NCBI GenBank assembly: GCA_905221605.1
Contig: CAJNDS010002297.1
Location: forward strand, 275,001 to 339,000
Direction of reading: 5' to 3'
Length of the DNA stretch: 64,000 nt
Origin: Symbiodinium natans
Lineage: Eukaryota > Sar > Dinophyceae > Suessiales > Symbiodiniaceae
Shown in pieces: positions 29,211 through 40,694 of the stretch. The translations under genes and the position numbers were made by a program. Position 1 is the first letter of the stretch, and every line of letters begins with the position of its first letter. Below the pieces are notes generated by a model, which saw nothing but the letters and a program-made list of their open reading frames with translations, was not told where the DNA came from and searched no databases.

Positions 29211-30324
29211 CAGGACTCGCCAACGGAGGAAGCACACTTGTCCTCATGTTGCTGTTTCATGCCGGGTCGTAGTGTTGCCAAGTGGTCTGGGCAGGGTGGC
29301 GAGACTACAGCTTCACTTCGCTGCAGAAGCACAGAGGCCTTCAGCCAACCGTGTGGACCCTCTTTCTCGCGGTATCTAAACCCAGTCTAAACCTAACTAA
29401 GCGTCAATTCCTGGACAACCCAGGCCCCCCCTCCCACCCGAAGATTCCGCATATGATGACTGGGCTCTGGCTGGACTTGCTCAAGGGAACGTCAACTCCA
29501 TGCGCTGTTCCTTGCAACGGACGTGCTTGCGCGACCCGCGTGCCTTGAGCCTGATGATGGCTGTGCAGAGCATCTGGAGTTGCTTGGACCCCTTGGTTTC
29601 GAGGGTTCGGGCCTTGAGAACGTTTGAGATTTCGCGCTGGAAATCTGCACGCAAAGCGAGCAGACAAGGCAACGGGCTTCAACGGCTCCGCATGCCTCAA
29701 GTCGGCTTGCAGACCCGGGCAACTGAGCTGGCATATGCTGTCCCCTGTTCTAGTTGCCGCAGACCAGCAAGCGGTACCAAATCAAACCGTCATGGAAACG
29801 GGAGGGTAAACCTCACCGCACCGTGCTCTTTGAGTCAGTTCGACTGAAGTTGCCGAAGTGACAGCAAAGTGACGGCTGGATGTGGTGAAAGCATTGCGAA
29901 CATGGCTTCGCTGACTTGGCGCGGTTGAGCCTTGGCGGGTCATGCTAAGTTACCTTCCATACACAACCGCGAAAAACTTACGCAAATGCGCGCTAAAAAT
30001 ATCAGGACTTTGGCTTCCGCCCCTCTCAGAAATACTTTTGGGGGAGACCCCATCGCTTGGCCACACTTCTCTCAAAAGCACATGCACAGCACTACTTTCC
30101 GAAGAGCACATGGCTCCGAACGTCTGCAAAGGTCTGCAGAGTCTGTTGAACGTGCAAGGATTCCTCTGAAAACTCGGAGGACTTACAAGTGCTGGCTCTC
30201 AGCTTTGTCACTTCCTGCCTGCTGAAGCGTCTTTCTTGCTTTGCGTTCTGTATAATGTCTGGTCGGCTACAGCATCAAGACCCCATCTTTTCTCCATGCT
30301 GGAGTCGCTTTCGGAAGGCTTCCA
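29211..30324 (-). repeat. Tandem exon-bearing unit, copy 1
   Basis: First of three direct repeats. On the minus strand it holds two coding-like pieces: FQREISNVLKARTLETKGSK (about 29480-29660, after a TTTGCGTGCAG acceptor) and EESLHVQQTLQTFADVRSHV (about 30090-30175). Copies 1 and 2 are nearly identical, offset by about 1122 bp. Confidence 0.75.
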
Positions 30325-31662
30325 CGGACTCGCCAACGCGGGAAGCGCACTTGTCTTCATATTACTGCGAGTGGGCGGGGTTTGGTCGCAAGCCTACAGC
30401 TGAGGCCCCCCTTCGTTTCGCTGTCATTGCACGGGACTAAACAAAGGCAGGCAGCCAACCGTGTGGACCCGCTTTCTCGCAGAGTTCCCATGGTTTCCAC
30501 ACGCGTAATCTAACCTAACTAAGCGTCAATTCCTGGACAACCCAGGCCCCCCCTCCCACCCGAAGATTCCGCATGTGATGACTGGGCTCTGGCTGGACTT
30601 GCTCAAGGGAACGTCAACTCCATGCGCTGTTCCTTGCAACGGACGTGCTTGTGCGACCCGCGTGCCTTGGGCCTGATGATGGCTGTGCAGAGCATCTGGA
30701 GTTGCTTGGACCCCTTGGTTTCGAGGGTTCGGGCCTTGAGAATGTTTGAGATTTCGCGCTGGAAATCTGCACGCAAAGCGAGCAGACAAGGCAACGGGCT
30801 TCAACGGCTCCGCATGCCTCAAGTCGGCTTGCAGACCCGGGCAACTGAGCTGGCATATGCTGTCCCCTGTTCTAGTTGCCGCAGACCAGCAAGCGGTACC
30901 AAATCAAACCGTCATGGAAACGGGAGGGTAAACCTCACCGCACCGTGCTCTTTGAGTCAGTTCGACTGAAGTTGCCGAAGTGACAGCAAAGTGACGGCTG
31001 GATGTGGTGAAAGCATTGCGAACATGGCTTCGCTGACTTGGCGCGGTTGAGCCTTGGCGGGTCATGCTAAGTTACCTTCCATGCACAACTGCGAAAAACT
31101 TACGCAAATGCGCGCTAAAAATATCAGGACTTTGGCTTCCGCCCCTCTCAGAAATACTTTTGGGGGAGACCCCATCGCTTGGCCACACTTCTCTCAAAAG
31201 CACATGCACAGTACTACTTTCCGAAGAGCACATGGCTCCGAACGTCTGCAAAGGTCTGCAGAGTCTGTTGAACGTGCAAGGATTCCTCTGAAAACTCGGA
31301 GGATTTACAAGAGCTGGCTCTCAGTTTTGTCACTTCCTGCCTGCTAGCTCAAGCGTTTTTCTTGCCTGGCTACAGCATCAAGACCCCATCCTTTCTCCAT
31401 GTTGGAGACACTTTTGGAAGGCTTGCTGCACACCTGGCCTGGAAGTTTCTACGCTGCTTTGCAGTTGTTATGCTACGTTGTTATTTTCTGCGTGGGGCAC
31501 CGGAAACGATGACGTCAAGAAGATCCAGCCTTTGCCAGGTGCGTATTGCAACAACTGAGCTTTCTTGCCTGGCGCTCCGTATAATGTCTGTAGTGGTCGG
31601 CTGCAGCATCAAGACCCCATCCTTTCTCCATGCTGGGGAAGCCTTTGGCAGGCTTCCGGAAC
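30325..31662 (-). repeat. Tandem exon-bearing unit, copy 2
   Basis: Almost identical to copy 1 over its first kilobase, and followed by about 230 bp extra containing an internal duplication (the TACAGCATCAAGACCCCATC segment occurs at about 31370 and again at about 31600). Minus-strand pieces are FQREISNILKARTLETKGSK and EESLHVQQTLQTFADVRSHV. Confidence 0.75.
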
Positions 31663-32975
31663 GGACTCGCCAACGCAGGAAGCGCACGTGTCTTCATATT
31701 ACTGCTTCATGCTGCGTCATCGGGTATCCAAGTGGTCGGGGTTGGGTCGCAAGTCTACAGCTGAGGCCCCCTTCGTTTCGCTGTCATTGCACGGGACTAA
31801 ACAAAGGCACAAAGGCAGCCAACCGTGTGGACCCTCTTTCTCGCAGAGTTCCCATGGTTTCCACACAACCTAACTAAGCGTCAATTCCTGGACAACACCC
31901 CCCTCGCCCACCCGAAGATTCTGCAAGCGATGACTGGACTCTGGTTGGACTTACTCAAGAAGAATGTCAACTACATGTGCTGTTCCTTGCAACAGTCGTG
32001 CTCGCGCGACCCGCGTGACCCGAGCCTGACGGTGGCTTTGCAAAGCATCTGGAGTGCCCTGGATCCCTTGGTTTCGAGGGTTCGGGGCTTGAGAATGTTT
32101 GAGATTTCGCGCTGGAAATCTGCACGCAAAGCGAGCAGACAAGGCAACGGGCTTCAACGGCTCCGCATGCCTCAAGTCGGTTTTCAAACGCGGGCAACTG
32201 AGCTGGCAAACGCTTTCCCCTGTTTTAGTTGCCGCAGACCAGCAAGAGGCACCAAATCAAAATCCGGGAGGGGAAACTTCACCGCACCGTGCTCTTTGAG
32301 TCACTTCGACTGAAGTTGCCGAAGTGACGGCAAAGTGACGGTTGGATGTGGTGAAAGCACTGCGAACACGGCTTTGCTGACTTGGCGCGTTTGAGCCTTG
32401 GCGGGTCATGCTAGGCTACTTTCCATGCACAACCGCCAAGCTAACAAATGCTTTGGGTAAAGGCTATCGCTTTACAGGACATTTGTTTCTGCCCCTCTCA
32501 GAAACGCTGTTGGGGGAGACCCCATCGCTTTGCCACACTTCTCTCAGGAGCATATGCACAGTACTACTTTCCGAAGAGCATATGGCTCTGAAGCTCTGCA
32601 ATGGTCTGCAGCTTCTGCTGAAAGAGCAAGGATTCCTCTGAAGACTCAGAGGATTTACAAGAGCCGGCTCTCAGTTTTGTCACTTCCTGCCTGCTAGCTC
32701 AAGCGTCCTTCTTGCCTTGCATCCTGTTCAATGTCTGGTCGGCTACAGCATCAAGACCTCATCCTTTCTCCATGCTGGAGACGCTTTTGGAAGGCTTCCT
32801 GCACACCTGGCCTGGAAGTTTTTACATTGCTTTGCAGTTGTTATGCTACTTTATTACTCACCGGACAGGATGACTTCAAGAAGACCTCCAGCTTACTGCA
32901 ACGATCTGCAACGACTGGGCTATCAGCCGCGTGTGCGGGACTCCATCCAAAGCGCTTAGCAGCTGGCATGTAAGC
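31663..32975 (-). repeat. Tandem exon-bearing unit, copy 3 (diverged)
   Basis: Diverged copy. The second piece reads EESLLFQQKLQTIAELQSHM against EESLHVQQTLQTFADVRSHV in copies 1 and 2, with mostly conservative changes. The first piece reads FQREISNILKPRTLETKGSR but gains a stop (TAG) near 31974, where copies 1 and 2 read on. A core of about 80 bp around 32100-32180 is identical in all three. Confidence 0.7.
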
Positions 32976-33594
32976 TACCTCCTTATGGCAGGATTCGGCC
33001 AGCAAAAAAGCTGAAGAAACGTTCCTGCGTGCTGAGAAGGCATGCCTTTAAGCTTGGGGGAACTGGCCAGGAGGGATGATTGAGGCAGTCTCCACCAGAT
33101 TCACGGTTCGCACCATGTGCCTGTGGTGTGCCTGTGAAGCCGCGTGAGCCTCTGGCCCATTCCCGGTACTCTCGTCAGCTGAAATGAGATTTCTAGGGAC
33201 TTTCAGACCTCCAGGACAGGAACGCGTGGTCTGCACATCTGTTGCCGAAATCCTTGAAGCTCAGGTGCTCAAGGAGATCCGCTGCTGAAGAGCCGCGACC
33301 AAGCGAAGAAGAACAATCGGCTGCTTGCTGTGCTCAAGAACTTCTGCAAGCGGCGAACGGGGGTACAAGGCAGCTTTCTGCTGCGCGCATCTGGGAAGCT
33401 CTCAGGGGAAAAGAGGTCCTAAACGCAACGCAGCTGTCGGAAGGCTAATCTGTGCTTTCTGGTGCTAAAGGTCCAGGCACCTTAAGCATACCTTAAGCTA
33501 TCAATCTGCCAATTTCAGCTGTTTCTTTCCGGCTCGGCCGATCAGGCTTGGGGCGTAAGTCGTGAAAATCAGAACAAAAAATGCGCTTCAAATT

Positions 33595-33840
33595 CAAGTT
33601 TATCGACTCCCGGCCATCGTCGCATCCTTTGGCATGGGGCATCGGACGATCAAAAAGACGTCTTGGACCTGTTGACGAAGTCCACAGCCTCTCGGCCTTG
33701 CTAAGGTACGTCAGGAGACTGCATGTGTATAGAGACTGCCCGCGACTTTACGGCTACTGCGGCTTCATTTGCAGCCTGACGGCAAGCCTTGCTCGGCACC
33801 GCGTTCCAGCACATCTGGAAACTGGCTGGCGCTGGGCAGC
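33595..33840 (-). CDS. Possible exon(s), strand unresolved
   Basis: Open on both strands. Minus reads CRQAANEAAVAVKSRGQSLY and plus reads LAWGIGRSKRRLGPVDEVHS. The minus strand fits the gene direction of the neighbourhood. The stretch 32975-33595 holds a further open minus frame at 33065-33195 (ISADESTGNGPEAHAASQAH) without assigned splice sites. Confidence 0.25.
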
Positions 33841-34399
33841 TCATACTGAGTGATTATAACTCTGATCCTGCAACTTGCCGCGCGCAAAAGCAGCGTTGCA
33901 CGCACTCACGGGATGTCCGCAGCCAGGGGCACGAACCGGTGACAATCTGCCGAGAAGTGCTGACATCTCCCAACACTCGCTGCCGACGCGACGCCACTGC
34001 TGCGCTGCCGCCGCACTGTGTGGGGCGCGAGGTGTTGCTGTAACAGGAAATGCCGTGAGAGGTGAGGGGAACCCCAACGTTTGCGGCTACGTTCCTGAGT
34101 CATGGCTGTCATGGCTGCCATGGCTATCTTAATATGGAAGTCATAGCATACAACATACCAAGAACCAGGCTGCCAGGCCGGCAGGACTTTCACGGCCGGC
34201 AGGACTTTCACGATGGTATGGCAAGGGCGCGGGCTTCTCCGCTACAACGGAGCAACGGCAGCAGAGAGGACATTGAAGGGACGATGAGGCAGAATTCAGC
34301 CCAGCCCCTCCACAAACCACGGCACCATCGTCACCTCTGCATATTCTGCATATTGTGACACAAGAAAGCTTTTGCAACAAGCTCAATGTGGTAGTACAT

Positions 34400-34925
34400 C
34401 ACAACACACCACCAGCCACGATGCTCGGACAATCACTCTTTCCCTGAACTGGATGCAAGAGGTGCACGAACGGCAAGGAATTGTTCTAGTTTCCCGCCCG
34501 CCGGCACACAAAAAAAACCCTGAAGCGGGGAACGCAAACCCAGGTGTCGCCTTCTGATGGCAACACCTCATCTCTCCTAGCAGACCCAGCAGACCTAGCG
34601 GAGCATCAAAACCGCCTACTGGTGCCATGCACTGGACCTGAATAGGCGGGGGATCATGACCAACGCCATGTACCCCTACGACTTCTTGCAACCGGCATCG
34701 TCAGGACTCTATGAGCGGGGTGGGCAGGCAGTTCATACTCAGAGGGCGGTCGAAATACCAACCTGGGGAAGTTTTTCGTGCAGCTTGACCAGAGACGTGG
34801 CCAGAAAGATTCCCCTCTGTTGGGGTGCAGCTTGTCGCAGTTACAGCCGGAGCTCTGGTAGAACGGGGTCCCCCGAAAGTTCTCCTCCATGACCAGCTCA
34901 ATGTCCCTACAAAAATAAATTCCGG
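34400..34925 (-). CDS. Possible exon cluster
   Basis: Two minus-strand open frames: DIELVMEENFRGTPFYQSSG then CNCDKLHPNRGESFW (about 34780-34925), and MAPVGGFDAPLGLLGLLGEM then RCCHQKATPGFAFPASGFF (about 34400-34640). Both read as protein but splice boundaries were not assigned. A 19-bp tandem duplication (GCCGGCAGGACTTTCACG) lies just left at 34181-34218. Confidence 0.35.
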
Positions 34926-35585
34926 AGCGGCCGACCACCCCCCCAACCAACCCCCAAGGCCCCTCGCTTTCACTCGTTTGACTCGGCCAGGCAGCATGAC
35001 AGGAACCCGGTCAAAGGCAAGATGAAAAATATAGGTCGAAAACTACACGTACATGCTCTGACACGGGCACGGGCAGACCCGCAATCGATTGCGGGGCGCT
35101 GCGATGCTCTGCCACGCAACACCGTCTGCGGCGCGCGTGCCAGGATGCAACAGCGCTTGACCTGAGCGCTGGCCATATGTGACGCTGCCGAGGCATGCTG
35201 CCTTGGGAGGGTTTCGGGCGTCAGCTGGCGGATTTATGCAACGTTTGACAAGGGATGATGGCCTAGGTGCCGGTTTGGTTGCCGTGCTCTCGTCATCTCG
35301 TCCACGGGAGCCCTCCATAGACCCTTAAAGAGGTCTCGAAACATCGTAGGCCTCAACGGCCTCAACTTCAGGGTCACTTGTGGCCCAAAAATGCTCGATT
35401 CGGAGTATGAAGCTTATGGCGTAGGCCTAGTCCTACAGCCGGCAGCGAAGAGCAGCTAAGGAACAATAAGCTGAGAAGGGAAGAGAGGGTTCCTTCGAAT
35501 GTTGCCTGCGTGGAGCGCCGAAGACCTTCTATCTTAGGCGGTCCGCTGTCTGCAGTTGCAGATGATTGTATTTGGCCTGCCCTAC

Positions 35586-35786
35586 CAGGCAAAGGTCCCC
35601 CTCAAGTCGAAGAATCAAAGGGGGCCCCTCCAGGGAGTATAGCTCGGGGCGAAATGTAATGTGGACAGCACATGTCCTCCAAATTGGGTCTTGAAAGGGG
35701 AGCTGCTTGAGCTGCTTCAGGGCACGCGTCACTTTCATGAGCTGAGGGCGGAAGCAGGGGCAATCGGACTTCACCCGGGTATTGAC
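35586..35786 (-). CDS. Exon, 67 codons, well-bounded
   Basis: The minus-strand acceptor GCATGGTGCAG|GTC and donor GCCTG|GTAGGG enclose exactly 67 codons in phase 0: VNTRVKSDCPCFRPQLMKVT, RALKQLKQLPFQDPIWRTCA, VHITFRPELYSLEGPPLILR, LEGDLCL. The alternating strand pattern of the second half looks like a beta domain. No family recognised, but coding status is convincing. Confidence 0.6.
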
Positions 35787-36620
35787 CTGCACCATGCATT
35801 AAGCTAGGAACGCTTGGTCCACGAACACCTTGCTGCAAGACGGAAGATGCGCCAGAAGCGCCAATGGACAAGTAAGGAGTCCGTGAAGCTCAAACGCTCA
35901 GAGGGCTCAAGGAGACAAGCCCCTTAAGCCCCTTACCACCTGCAGGTGGTGATGGCTCCATGCCCGTGCTGTCCAGCTGTGGCACTCTGTACTCAGAGGA
36001 CAACAGAGGAATGGGTCTGGCTCTTCGTCTTCCTTCTACAGGTTAAGTGCATGTCAGACGGCGCAAAGCTTTGAACACAGATCTGGGCATCACACTAGTC
36101 TTGTCAGGCAGACACAGCTCTAACAAGGACTTTGTGTCTGAAATGAATGTACTGCATCTTCGAACTCGGCAAACCAGCCGCACCCTGCGATCTGCTTAGA
36201 CGTTGAGGATGGTGAGCAGGGCTAGCGGTGGCAGTTGTATGGCGAGGAACAGATTGTAGCGGGAAGGCGCTTTTGCAAATCAGAAAATAAGTTGGCAACA
36301 CTTCTGCAATTGCTCTACCTGGGCTACAAGCCGGCGGGCTTGGGGGAAGCTCGGCGGGGTTCTCCAAATTCTGCAGTGGATGTTTCCCTCCCCCTTGCGG
36401 AGGGTTAGGCCGTTGGACCCCTTTGGGCTTGTCCTGACCAACCCTCCGCCTGGATTCAGAGCTTCGGGCAGCTGCTTAGGCAAGCGCACACATCCAGCCG
36501 ACATGCAAGCCGCGGCAGGCAGCGAAGGTGCAAGAAGATCTTGCAACACATCGACCGGTGACCGAGCTTGAAGCGAACCTGCGCTAAACGTGACGTTACA
36601 TGTCACAAATCTCCCACGCC

Positions 36621-36812
36621 CATGCAACGCACAAGCTGTGCGGGAGACTCTTGACTATAGGGGCGAGGATTGGAGATACTGGATCGAGGAGCCTAACCGC
36701 ACCCAGTCTGCATCGCAATGCACAAGCTGTGCGGGAGACCCTTGACTACAGGGCTCAGGATTGCAGCCGCTGGATCGTGGCGCCTAGCTCGGTAACCTGC
36801 ACCTGTGGCCCT
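36621..36812. repeat. 96-bp tandem duplication
   Basis: The segment beginning CACAAGCTGTGCGGGAGAC at about 36629 recurs at about 36720 with several substitutions. It lies between open minus frames at 36283-36600 and 36975-37190 that may be exons but whose boundaries I could not assign. Confidence 0.6.
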
Positions 36813-37537
36813 GGGGCCACGGGAAGGGAACCCGGAGCATCGATGCATGAGCTCGACCCCTGGAAGAAAGCAAGGCTTGGTCTGCAACCGCGAGGAAGTC
36901 CTCGAAGTTCAGATCAGGGTGCTCTCAGCCTGCCACCCTGTGCAAACCAAAGCCGCTGCATCCCGGCACTACTGTGACCCGATGAGTCCAGAAGCGGAAA
37001 TGATGGAACCATAACAGCATTACAACGGTACAACTCCTCCGAAGGCAGAGAATACCACGCAGCGAACAGGGACTTCAAGCCGTGGGGAAAAAGCGGCACT
37101 CCTGAATCATAGAACCTACGACAACGAGCTGAGGTGGCCGAAGTCGCCGACCTGTGTACTTCCTCGACGTGAGCCAGGGCGAGAGATGCCCCTCCCACCT
37201 CCCACAACTGATGCGGTCATTCCTGCACGCCTGGGAGGCGATGATGGAAGCAACTATGAGAAAACTTGGCCTCGTAGGCTCTGGCGGAGATAAACAAGGC
37301 CCAAGACTCAATGCCCTCATCATTTCAGAGCGTCACCAAAGCTCAGCATTTTCGGCTTCAGAATTCAGAGCTTAGTGCTAGTTCAGCGCTTCAGCGCGTT
37401 CAAAGGCAAATCCAGGCCGTGCGAGACAAGCAAAGCGCTCTGAAAGCTCACCTCAAAGCTCTACAACCCCCCGAGCCGACTCAGGTGGCACATCGACCCT
37501 TACGACCAAGCAGGAGCAGTCCAAGGCCGGCGATGAG

Positions 37538-37575
37538 GGTTTAGGGCTTAGGGTTGAGGGCTTTGGGTTTAAGAC
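37538..37575. repeat. Isolated TTTAGGG-like cluster
   Basis: Four or five units (TTTAGGG, TTAGGGC, TTGAGGG). This is the only clear telomere-like cluster between 23 kb and 47 kb. Confidence 0.6.
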
Positions 37576-37589
37576 CTGCCAGTGCTACC

Positions 37590-38710
37590 TGCAGGAAGAA
37601 GTGCAAGGCTGCTCTCTGCGCCTGCCCTCCGGGCAAGCAGTTTTGGGCTCAGCCATGTTTACTTGCAACGCATAGAAGGAGGAAGCGCTCGAGGAATCAC
37701 TCTTGAAGCCCGTCTTTGGGCACCTAGAGACTATAAGGGCCGCACGTGAGACGATGCAACCGGCATCTTGGTTGGCTTTCCGTTGCTCCAGTGCCGCCGC
37801 TCTTTTATGAAACCTTGTGCTCCGAGAACTCGAGAAGCTGCTCGCCGGGCGAAAGTAACGCAACAAAACCCAAGGACTGCCCTAGCTCCCCATGACCACC
37901 GTGCACGCCAGTGACCTTCGTCAACCTCTCGTGCCTTCGCAAAGCCCTGCATGACTCTGATCATTGAATTGTAGATGATACAGTTTTCGGGGCACAGGGC
38001 ATCTTCAGACAGAGCGACATGCTGGATGACATGTGATGAGTCCCTTTACGCTTCCACTACTTTCGCTTGCCAGTCTAGCCATGGCGTATAGTGCTTCACA
38101 AACATACAGCCACACGTTTGCGGGAGATGTAGCTTTCCAGCCACGGGTTTCTTTGCTTGCCGCTGTTGATGGCCGTTGTCGGAAGGTCCAGGAGGCGCTG
38201 ATGGCAAGGTAAAAGTGGGAAGAATCCAAACCCGTGCAATCTTTAAGAAATCAAGGGCCGAAGCTACCGACTAGGGTGTACAGTAGTCCGCTCCGAAGCC
38301 TCCACCGTTTATCCTGACCGTTCCTTCCGACTCAGCACCACCAAGGGCAGCAGCCAGCAGGCAGAGTGTGTGAGATGTGGAGTGCGCGTGAGGAGCAATT
38401 GGCTTAGGCCCAGACTTGTGGAATGTTTAGGGCTGCCTTGTTCTCGCGGAAACCATTTTGGTATGTTAGGAGTCCATCGCTCACATGAGCCGTATGAGTG
38501 TCGGCGTTGTAGTGTCCGGCAGGCTGTACATAGTTCTGTCTGTGCTGGCCGAGCCCTTCGCTTTTCTTCGAAGTCTGTTACGTAGTGCCTTTGTTCGACG
38601 TTGCTTCGCAGACTTCCTTTGGACATCAAGTTGAAGACCCTTCCGCATGCAGGACCTGGTCGAGAAGAAAGTGCTTTAAGCTGCTGAAGCGCCGCCCGCC
38701 CCACCACTGG
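37590..38710 (-). CDS. Possible exon cluster
   Basis: Three long minus-strand frames follow in the same direction: 38320-38710 (QLKALSSRPGPACGRVFNLM, RHYVTDFEEKRRARPAQTEL), 38030-38225 (WKATSPANVWLYVCEALYAM) and 37590-37860 (RSTRFHKRAAALEQRKANQD). They are coding-like, but splice sites were not resolved and no domain is recognised. Confidence 0.35.
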
Positions 38711-39515
38711 CACATCATGGATGCCGAGCTTCGAGCCGTGAGGAAGCGTTCTTGCGCAGAAGGCTCACTTTTGGGAGCGCACAGGTGGAACCCAACAGGG
38801 CAGATCTAAACAACACGCAGGAAGGATTGCAGCATGGCATAGGCAATGGGGGGGATATGCACATCTTCAGCTCGCCGCCTCGAAGCTCTTCCTCGGCTCA
38901 GAAGCAACAGCTGCTTCCAGTATATGCAAGCGCACAAGTAGAAATTGACTATGTAGTTCTGACACGTGGTCTTTTTTTACAATGGCACATGGGCTTGGGC
39001 AAGACACGGTTTTCGACTTCCCGACATGTTACAACAATCCCAGCTTCGGATCTCGCCCTTTCTTCTGCATGTCTCTTCAGATCGTCTACATTGAGCTCTC
39101 TTGGCTGGGGATTCGCATATGGTTGTCCTATCAGCATGCCAGTTCACCCGATCACCCGTCGAATCCATGTGGAGCCAAACACTGCTATGCCAGATCATGC
39201 TCCGCCAGCCCCCTCGCAGCTCCAAAGCTTGTCTCATACACTAACTGCTTTGCGTCCATATGAACACGCAACTATAATCTCATGCATGGCCCAGCCACCT
39301 TCGCGGCGGCGGAACGCGGGGAAAGGCGAGTAAACACCGCCCACCATGGATCGTGAGCGATGTCCGAATCGTCAAAATCTCACGATACCTCACAAAACCA
39401 ACCCCCTTTCAAAGCCCCAAGCTATCCAAACCTGAGCCTCCGAACCTTGCAACTCTAAACCTCTCATAGAAGCAGCCTGGCTGGACGGTGCTGGTAGCTA
39501 TGGCCGGAATTATGA

Positions 39516-39760
39516 CTATACTTGTTTCTCAGAGGTCTCCTGCTTAGACACCAGCGCACACCCAAAATAGTGTCGTAAGTCGTTTATGCCGACATGCACC
39601 ACATGAGGTGTAGGAGCCAGTCTGCTTGGCACAAGGTAGACCAGGTCTGGGGAGACAAGAGGGGTGCGTCGCTGCCAATACACAATGACATAGTCATGCC
39701 CAAAAAGGAATGTTGCATTTGCCTTATCGTTGGATGGGGCAAATAGCTTTAGACAGGACA
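39516..39760 (-). CDS. Terminal exon of an unidentified gene
   Basis: After a minus-strand AG (TAGGTTTGCAG) the frame is open for about 80 codons to a TAG: SCLKLFAPSNDKANATFLFG, HDYVIVYWQRRTPLVSPDLV, YLVPSRLAPTPHVVHVGIND, LRHYFGCALVSKQETSEKQV. The composition is clearly protein-like. A second strong acceptor (CTTGTCTCCCCAG) inside means the exon could start later. The interval from here to 40.7 kb holds a weaker open frame at 40015-40203 and nothing else I can support. Confidence 0.5.
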
Positions 39761-40694
39761 CTGCAAACCTAAACGATCCGAAAACCCGCGATGTCGTTTC
39801 TCACTAGTCAAGGCTGCAGTCTTCACTTTCACTACTTATGATTTCAATGATGCACTTCTTAGCGAGAGGGGAAGCTAACGGATCAAAATGTTATGCTCTG
39901 TGAGGATTCATGCGCCGGACAACAGGTTATTGCTGATGGGGGCAAATGGATTAAGAAGATAATGCAATTGAATCTGCGGATGCAACTCATACTGATGCCC
40001 AGGAATATCGACTGTCACCCCCGAGGAGCTCGAACAAATTCAAAATGAGATGCTCTGCTGGGAACGCCAAAGGAGGCGCATTCTAAACCATGACCCGTCT
40101 CGTCTCCGCATACTGGTATCTTCCGTCTCCCTACAGGGAGGGCTCTAGCAAAAAGATCCAGCAACCTCCCCATACGACCTAGTCTACCCCACGAAAGGCA
40201 CATCGTTTTGAGGTCTTTTCCATTTCTTTATATGACACTGACACAGGTTACTATGGCACAATAGAATGCAGTATGCTATGGTACGCTGTGGTATAATGTC
40301 GCAATAGACATATGCGCACACTCTATACAGTACATCGTTGGAGCTTTTGTCTCATCAGCCTTTGGCAAGACGTCACCAGATGCTCAGCATCCGCTTTTGG
40401 GGAAACACTGGTCGCAATCGCGCCGTCTAAACTCCTGTACAGAATAGTATTGTGTCGAGTGCACGATTGTATGATAATGTATGGCTGAAGAAACTAAAGA
40501 AAGGAAGGAAGGAAAGAAGAACTTGACCTGCAGTTATGGTCTCACGCTCTTGCCCCCAACATGTCTCAGGGGCCTCCAAAGACACGGTTGGTCGTGGTGC
40601 ATGACCGTTGCACTGCATGCTGGGACACAAAAATGGGCTGGTGAGCTGCCCGCCACTTTCGGCGTGCATGAAAAAGCCGTGTCCAAATGGCCAG

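Noticed and set aside
38448-38470. Dinoflagellate spliced-leader relic (CCATTTTGG match)
   Set aside because: Only nine bases match and the rest of the leader is absent, so it is expected by chance.
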